Both the position numbers and the translations under genes were made by a program. Below, piece by piece: positions 57,532 to 64,000 of a stretch of 64,000 nt of DNA. The notes beneath the pieces were generated by a model, which was not told where the DNA came from, made no database searches, and saw only the letters and a program-made list of their open reading frames with translations. Position 1 is the first letter of the stretch. Every line of letters begins with the position of its first letter. This stretch comes from Rahnella aquatilis CIP 78.65 = ATCC 33071 (GTDB lineage Bacteria; Pseudomonadota; Gammaproteobacteria; Enterobacterales; Enterobacteriaceae), in NCBI RefSeq assembly GCF_000241955.1, contig NC_016835.1:1-64000 (forward strand). The letters are read 5' to 3'.

Positions 57532-58809
57532 ATGACAACGATTACGGCTTTACGTGTTGAAGATGTGCGCTTCCCGACCTCGCTGGCGCTCGATGGCTCG
57601 GATGCCATGAACCCGGATCCGGATTATTCCGCCGCGTATGTGATTTTAGACACTGACAATCCGGCGCTGAAAGGCCACGGACTGACCTTCACCATCGGGC
57701 GCGGCAACGAAATCTGCTGCGTGGCGATCAAGGCGCTGGAACACCTGATTGTGGGACGCGAACTGGCGGCCATTATCGCCGATATGGGTCAGTTCTGGCG
57801 CGATTTTACCAGTGACAGTCAGTTGCGCTGGATTGGCCCTGACAAAGGCGCAATCCACCTCGCGACCGGCGCGGTAGTTAACGCGGTGTGGGATTTGTGG
57901 AGCAAAGCCGCCGGTAAACCCCTGTGGCAACTGGTGGCTGACATGTCACCGGAAGAGCTGGTGCGCTGCATCGATTTTCGCTACATCACCGACTGCATTA
58001 CGCCACAGGAGGCGCTGGCCTTATTGCGGCAACGCGCTGACAACAAGGCGCAACGCAGAGAGAAACTGCTGGCTGAAGGTTACCCGTGCTACACCACGTC
58101 AGCAGGCTGGCTGGGCTATCCCGATGACAAACTGCGCCGTTTATGCCAGGAAGCGGTCAACGCCGGTTTCGATTATCTGAAACTGAAAGTCGGGCGCGAC
58201 CTCGAAGACGACATCCGCCGCGTGCGCATTGCCCGCGAAGTCATCGGCCCGGATCGCAAACTGATGATCGACGCCAACCAGGTGTGGGAAACCGACGAGG
58301 CGATCCCGTGGGTGAATGCCCTCGCCTTTGCCAAACCCTGGTTTATCGAAGAACCGACCAGCCCGGACGACATCGAAGGTCACCGCAAAATCCGTCAGGG
58401 CGTTGCGCCGGTTAAGGTCGCCACCGGCGAAATGTGCCAGAACCGCATCATGTTCAAGCAGTTCATTATGCGCGAAGCCATCGACGTGGTGCAGATTGAT
58501 GCCTGCCGTATGGGCGGCGTCAATGAGGTGCTGGCCGTGATGCTGATGGCCGCCAAATACAATCTGCCGGTGTGTCCGCACGCGGGCGGCGTCGGGTTAT
58601 GCGAATACGTACAACACCTGTCAATGATTGATTATCTGTGCATCGCCGGTACTCATGAAGGCCGCGTCATCGAATACGTTGACCATCTTCACGAGCATTT
58701 TGTGCATCCGTGTGACATCCGTGGCGCGGCCTATATGCCACCGCAGGCACCGGGATTCTCTATCGAGATGCATCAGGCGTCGGTCGAAAGATACCGCCAT
58801 CACACCTGA
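57532..58809 (+). CDS. L-fuconate dehydratase (enolase superfamily)
   Basis: 425 residues, the usual length. Mandelate-racemase/enolase features: LKLKVGRDLEDDIRR (active-site Lys), LMIDANQVWETDEAI, WFIEEPTSPDDIEGH and VATGEMC (metal ligands), and the C-terminal HAGG His. The sequence matches L-fuconate dehydratases closely (for example CFRYITDC-type and TTSAGWLGYPDDKL segments). It dehydrates L-fuconate to 2-keto-3-deoxy-L-fuconate. Confidence 0.93.
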   Translation: MTTITALRVEDVRFPTSLALDGSDAMNPDPDYSAAYVILDTDNPALKGHGLTFTIGRGNEICCVAIKALEHLIVGRELAAIIADMGQFWRDFTSDSQLRWIGPDKGAIHLATGAVVNAVWDLWSKAAGKPLWQLVADMSPEELVRCIDFRYITDCITPQEALALLRQRADNKAQRREKLLAEGYPCYTTSAGWLGYPDDKLRRLCQEAVNAGFDYLKLKVGRDLEDDIRRVRIAREVIGPDRKLMIDANQVWETDEAIPWVNALAFAKPWFIEEPTSPDDIEGHRKIRQGVAPVKVATGEMCQNRIMFKQFIMREAIDVVQIDACRMGGVNEVLAVMLMAAKYNLPVCPHAGGVGLCEYVQHLSMIDYLCIAGTHEGRVIEYVDHLHEHFVHPCDIRGAAYMPPQAPGFSIEMHQASVERYRHHT

Positions 58810-58837
58810 CCTCAATGTTCGGAAAGCAGGAAGGAAA

Positions 58838-60799
<1,962 letters not shown>

Positions 60800-60831
60800 T
60801 CTTATTGCTTTGATGCTGGATGAGAATTCAG

Positions 60832-60947
60832 TTTGCTCCCTCCCCTGCGAAGGGGAGGGTTGGGGTGGGGTATTAATGGCAACTCTGGATCTGAAGTTGC
60901 CTGCTAAACCCCCTCCCAGCCTCCCCCTTCGCAGGGGGAGGAGCAAA
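60832..60947. repeat. Imperfect inverted repeat (intergenic REP/MITE-like)
   Basis: A G/C-rich left arm (60832-60870: GCTCCCTCCCCT...GGGGTGGGG) is mirrored by a right arm (60909-60947: CCCCCTCCCAGCC...GGAGGAGCAAA). The two could fold together across about 38 bases. Such elements are common between genes in enterobacteria. A second, related piece is at 62372-62409. Confidence 0.6.
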
Positions 60948-60985
60948 GCAAAACCCGCTCAACCCTGACAGTGGGGAGGAGCAAA

Positions 60986-61016
60986 AACTCCCTGCTATGA
61001 GGGAGTTAACCGTTTT
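60986..61016 (+). terminator. Possible terminator before fucP
   Basis: AACTCCCT / AGGGAGTT, perfect 8-bp stem with a 6-base loop, then AACCGTTTTTC. It could lessen read-through from the catabolic block into fucP. Confidence 0.5.
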
Positions 61017-61092
61017 TCACGTTATCTGACATAAAAAATCAGCCACCTGAGCTGAACCCCTACATGCGTCACCAGATACTGAGGAATACAAC

Positions 61093-62331
61093 ATGCTCGC
61101 CGATAAAACTGCCGCGCCCGCTTATGCGCAGCGCAAAACGACGTCCGGTTTCCGACTGGCGTTCATACTGGTCACCACGCTGTTTTTCCTGTGGGGTTTA
61201 TCCTACGGGCTGCTGGATGTCCTGAATAAGCATTTCCAGGACGTGTTGCACGTCAATAAAGCCCAGTCCGGTCTGCTACAGGCCGCCTATTTCGGGGCGT
61301 ATTTTATCATCGCCCTGCCTGCCGGTTTCTTCATGGACAGGTTTGGCTATAAAGCCGGGATCCTGGTCGGTTTATGCCTGTATGCCCTGGGCGCACTGTT
61401 GTTCGTGCCCGCCGCCTCCGCAGGCAGCTTCGGCATGTTCCTGTTCGCGTTGTTCGTGATTGCCCTCGGTCTGGGCTGTCTCGAAACCGCCGCTAACCCG
61501 TTCGCCACCGTGCTGGGCGATCCGGCCGGAGCCGAACGCCGCCTGAACCTTTCCCAGTCCTTCAACGGTTTAGGTCAGTTCATCGGCCCGATTATCGGTG
61601 GTTCACTGTTCTTCTCCGCCACACAAGGCACCACGACGGACGGATTGTCCTCGGTGAAAACCACTTACGTCGCCATCGCCGTGTTAGTGCTGCTGATTGC
61701 CTTCCTGTTCGGGCGCACCAAATTGCCGGACATCCGCGAGCAAAGCGCCCCGGAAGATCATGGTATCGGGAAAGGATTGTGGCAGCACGGCCATTTTACC
61801 GGCGGCGTCATCGCACAATTCTTCTACGTCGCGGCACAGGTTGGCGTCGGCGCGTTCTTCATTAACTACACCACCGAACACTGGCACACGTTGTCGAACC
61901 AGAACGCGTCGTATCTGCTGTCTGTCGGCATGATCAGCTTTATGGTCGGGCGTTTCTTCAGCACCTGGCTGATGGGCTTTGTCCGCCCGGTCACGCTGCT
62001 GGTGGTCTACGCCATCATCAATATTGTGCTGTGCGGCGTGGTGGTTGCGGGGATTGATAACGTCTCGGTGATTGCACTGGTGGCGATTTTCTTCTTCATG
62101 TCGATCATGTTCCCGACCATTTTCGCGATGGGCGTCAAGAACATGGGCAAACAAACCAAACGCGCCAGCTCGGTGATGATCATGGCGATTGTCGGTGGCG
62201 CGGTGATGCCGTATCTGATGGGCGCTATCGCCGATCACTACAACACCGCGGTTTCCTACGCCCTGCCGATGGTATGTTTCGCCGTGGTGCTGATTTATGC
62301 CGTGAAACAGCGGGCGAAAGCGGCGATCTGA
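61093..62331 (+). CDS. fucP: L-fucose:H+ symporter (FucP-like)
   Basis: 412 residues, twelve membrane segments, MFS sugar-proton symporter of the FucP family: FILVTTLFFLWGLSYGLLDVLNKHFQ, GAYFIIALPAGFFMDRFGYKAGI, NPFATVLGDPAGAERRLNLSQSFNGLGQFIGPIIGG. Imports L-fucose (or a similar 6-deoxy sugar) for the preceding pathway. Confidence 0.93.
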   Translation: MLADKTAAPAYAQRKTTSGFRLAFILVTTLFFLWGLSYGLLDVLNKHFQDVLHVNKAQSGLLQAAYFGAYFIIALPAGFFMDRFGYKAGILVGLCLYALGALLFVPAASAGSFGMFLFALFVIALGLGCLETAANPFATVLGDPAGAERRLNLSQSFNGLGQFIGPIIGGSLFFSATQGTTTDGLSSVKTTYVAIAVLVLLIAFLFGRTKLPDIREQSAPEDHGIGKGLWQHGHFTGGVIAQFFYVAAQVGVGAFFINYTTEHWHTLSNQNASYLLSVGMISFMVGRFFSTWLMGFVRPVTLLVVYAIINIVLCGVVVAGIDNVSVIALVAIFFFMSIMFPTIFAMGVKNMGKQTKRASSVMIMAIVGGAVMPYLMGAIADHYNTAVSYALPMVCFAVVLIYAVKQRAKAAI

Positions 62332-62378
62332 GAACGTTGTCATAAAAAACAGTCTGACGGCTACACCTCACCACAACC

Positions 62379-62409
62379 CCTCCTTAATACCCTTCGGGTA
62401 TTAAGGAGG
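62379..62409. repeat. Long hairpin after fucP
   Basis: CCTCCTTAATACCC / GGGTATTAAGGAGG, a perfect 14-bp stem with a 3-base loop. No T-run follows on the plus strand. Likely an intergenic repeat or an mRNA 3'-end hairpin of fucP. Confidence 0.55.
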
Positions 62410-62864
62410 AGCGGCAACTCTGAAAACCACACCCTGAGTTTTAACATTCCTGTCATCCCGGAGGGATCGCCTGGTACTGGGGCATCGGCGCTATTTTCAT
62501 TCTCATGACCTGCACGATGTTATTAACGCTCATCGCACTGACGGGCATTCGCCGCAACGGTGATTATTTCTCAGATGTCGATGATCCCGGTGGCAATCTG
62601 GACCGCAGGGCGTATCGACAGATACGGCTACTCAAAGTCTGCGGGATCGCTCACGCGCTTCGGCTACTGCATCTGCCTCAAAAAGTACTGCGATCCTCTT
62701 TCTGATCCCTCATGAATTTCGTTCAGCATATTACCGGCAAAAATCAGGTGTTTCAGTCAGCACCGAAGTGTGTCTGTTACCTGCGGGCAGGAACGGCATC
62801 CGGGGAAGGCGTGATCATGAATTTGTCTCATGTTCTGTGAATTTATATCACTTTTTTTCACTCA
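62410..62864 (+). pseudogene. Remnant of a membrane protein; otherwise no gene
   Basis: Between the fucP hairpin and mesX I see only a decayed frame. From about 62464 a hydrophobic stretch (WYWGIGAIFILMTCTMLLTLIAL, then TGIRR) reads like the last helix of a transporter and runs on to 62705 without a start. Bases 62565-62700 in another frame are reminiscent of a transporter fragment. No promoter or other element is clear. Confidence 0.3.
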
Positions 62865-62888
62865 ATGACTCAGGCATAAAAGAGTCAT
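62865..62888. promoter_or_regulatory. Inverted repeat upstream of mesX
   Basis: ATGACTC (62865-62871) and GAGTCAT (62882-62888), perfect 7-base arms with a 10-base spacer, about 75 bases before mesX. Possible operator; it does not match the MetJ box (AGACGTCT). Confidence 0.35.
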
Positions 62889-62962
62889 CGCGATTCACTC
62901 TTAAAAATATGAAAACGACTGAAATAACGTAGATTTTTCAGCAGCCGGGACACCTGATAATA

Positions 62963-63946
62963 ATGAATAAAAAACTGACATTTACCATTAAAAGCATCCG
63001 TTTCGACGAGAATTATAACCCCTCGGAAAATACGCGTATAACCACCAATTTTGCCAATCTGGCAAGGGGTGAAAAACGTCAGGAAAACCTGCGCAACACC
63101 TTAGTGATGATCGATAATCGCTTCAATTCTCTGGTGCACTGGGATAATCCTAAGAAAGACCGGTATTCTGTCGAACTCGATATTATTACTGCTCAGTTGA
63201 ATATTGATGCTGAAGGCAAGGCCGACAGCTTCCCGGTGATTGAAATACTGAAGACAACTGTCGTTGATAAAAAAACCAACCAACGCATTGAAGGCATTGT
63301 AGGAAATAACTTTTCCTCCTATGTGCGTGATTATGACTTTAGCGTTTTACTGCCAGAGCATAATAAGAATCAACCTGAATTTAGCCTGCCGGATAATTTT
63401 GGCGAATTACATGGAAATATATTCAAACGCTTTGTCAAATCAGATGCTTACAAAGATAACTTCACTAAAGCGCCCGTTATCTGCCTGAGTGTTTCAAGCA
63501 AAAACACATACTATCGTACAGGAAATAAACACCCTGTATTAGGCGTTGAATATCAGCAGGATGAGCTTTCCCTGACTGATGAATATTTCGCAAAAATGGG
63601 ACTGCGGGCGCGGTATTTCATGCCTGAAAACAGCGTTGCGCCGCTGGCATTTTATTTTTCTGGCGATTTACTCAGTGATTACACTCATCTTGAGCTTATT
63701 AGCACCATCAGCACGATGGAAACTTTTCAGAAGATTTATCGTCCTGAAATTTATAATGCTAATTCCGCGGCAGGAATACAGTATCAACCCAGCCTGAATT
63801 ATCAGGATTATTCGTTAACCCGTATTGTTTATGACCGGGAAGAACGTAGCCATCTGGCTATTGAGCAGGGGAAGTTTACTGAAGAATGCTTCATCAAACC
63901 TTACCAGAATGTTCTTGAACAATGGTCTGCTCATTCCGCTCTCTGA
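62963..63946 (+). CDS. mesX: Putative oxygenase MesX (DUF1852)
   Basis: 327 residues, DUF1852 family: MNKKLTFTIKSIRFDENYNPSENTRITTNFANLARG, LVMIDNRFNSLVHWDNPKKDRYSVELDII and the C-terminal LTRIVYDREERSHLAIEQGKFTEECFI. MesX is reported to be needed for the short methionine synthase MesD, whose gene follows here. Together they make methionine without cobalamin and without methyltetrahydrofolate-dependent MetE. Confidence 0.85.
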   Translation: MNKKLTFTIKSIRFDENYNPSENTRITTNFANLARGEKRQENLRNTLVMIDNRFNSLVHWDNPKKDRYSVELDIITAQLNIDAEGKADSFPVIEILKTTVVDKKTNQRIEGIVGNNFSSYVRDYDFSVLLPEHNKNQPEFSLPDNFGELHGNIFKRFVKSDAYKDNFTKAPVICLSVSSKNTYYRTGNKHPVLGVEYQQDELSLTDEYFAKMGLRARYFMPENSVAPLAFYFSGDLLSDYTHLELISTISTMETFQKIYRPEIYNANSAAGIQYQPSLNYQDYSLTRIVYDREERSHLAIEQGKFTEECFIKPYQNVLEQWSAHSAL

Positions 63947-63977
63947 TTAACCATAAAAAATATAAGGTCACCTGTGT

Positions 63978-64000
63978 ATGAAAAAATTATTACCGACATC
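63978..64000 (+). CDS. mesD: Start of mesD (partial, cut by window end)
   Basis: The ATG at 63978 follows AAGGTCACCTGTGT and the first seven codons read MKKLLPT, the usual MesD (short methionine synthase, DUF1852-linked) beginning. The assignment rests on these residues and on adjacent mesX. Confidence 0.6.

Noticed and set aside
61684..62343. 219-residue minus-strand frame opposite fucP
   Set aside because: His/Asp-rich composition typical of the antisense of a membrane protein gene.

Overview
The window looks like chromosome of a plant- or environment-associated member of the Enterobacterales (Rahnella/Ewingella/Rouxiella/Serratia-like). This is inferred from gene content, codon use and moderate GC; no marker gene fixes the genus. 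It starts inside a type VI secretion system (T6SS) cluster and ends inside a metabolic operon.

1-38700, T6SS cluster, all on the plus strand: clpV (tssH), vgrG, a 14-kb effector/immunity region, PAAR, an unknown membrane protein, tssM, tssF, tssG, tssJ, a second vgrG broken by a 7-bp duplication, a DUF4123 chaperone, a putative co-chaperone, a Tox-REase-5 nuclease effector with an Imm52-like immunity protein, immunity and vgrG scraps, tssA, tssE, an LprI-like protein, a VasL/TagA-like protein, a conserved unknown and a strong terminator. tssB, tssC, tssK, tssL and hcp are not in the window; tssB/C/K/L probably lie upstream.

The most unusual part is 5143-19557. One complete cargo effector (degenerate M23-like fold, EF-hand loop, GH19-like lysozyme toxin) sits directly behind vgrG with its periplasmic immunity gene. 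Behind it lie three co-linear partial copies of the same conserved module, each cut at a different 5' point. Two of them are joined to other peptidoglycan-hydrolase tips (a second GH19-like, a pesticin-like muramidase) and to other exported immunity proteins. A diverged amidase effector, a 175-bp piece of the vgrG 3' end, toxin scraps and orphan immunity genes lie between them. I read this as a cassette archive for swapping the toxic tip, and even the effector class, of a T6SS cargo protein by homologous recombination, analogous to orphan Rhs or CdiA tips.

38700-41980: a cyanide-insensitive (short Q-loop, CIO-type) bd oxidase operon, cioAB plus a DUF2474 small membrane protein, with a perfect FNR site in its leader. 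A second, diverged copy of the same three-gene operon is at 52204-54845.

42034-49305: a peptide-type ABC transporter operon (minus strand), divergent from a LuxR-family solo and a proline iminopeptidase gene. The LuxR protein carries the Met/Trp substitutions of plant-responsive LuxR solos (OryR/PsoR/PipR). The neighbourhood matches the PipR arrangement, so this is probably a plant-compound sensing unit. An AraC regulator and a NepI-like exporter, divergently arranged, follow.

54874-62331: a GntR/FadR-type regulator divergent from a complete non-phosphorylating L-fucose pathway: keto-deoxyfuconate dehydrogenase, FAH-family hydrolase, L-fuconate dehydratase, fuconolactonase, fucose dehydrogenase, mutarotase and FucP-like permease. 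The window closes with mesX and the first codons of mesD, an alternative methionine synthase system.
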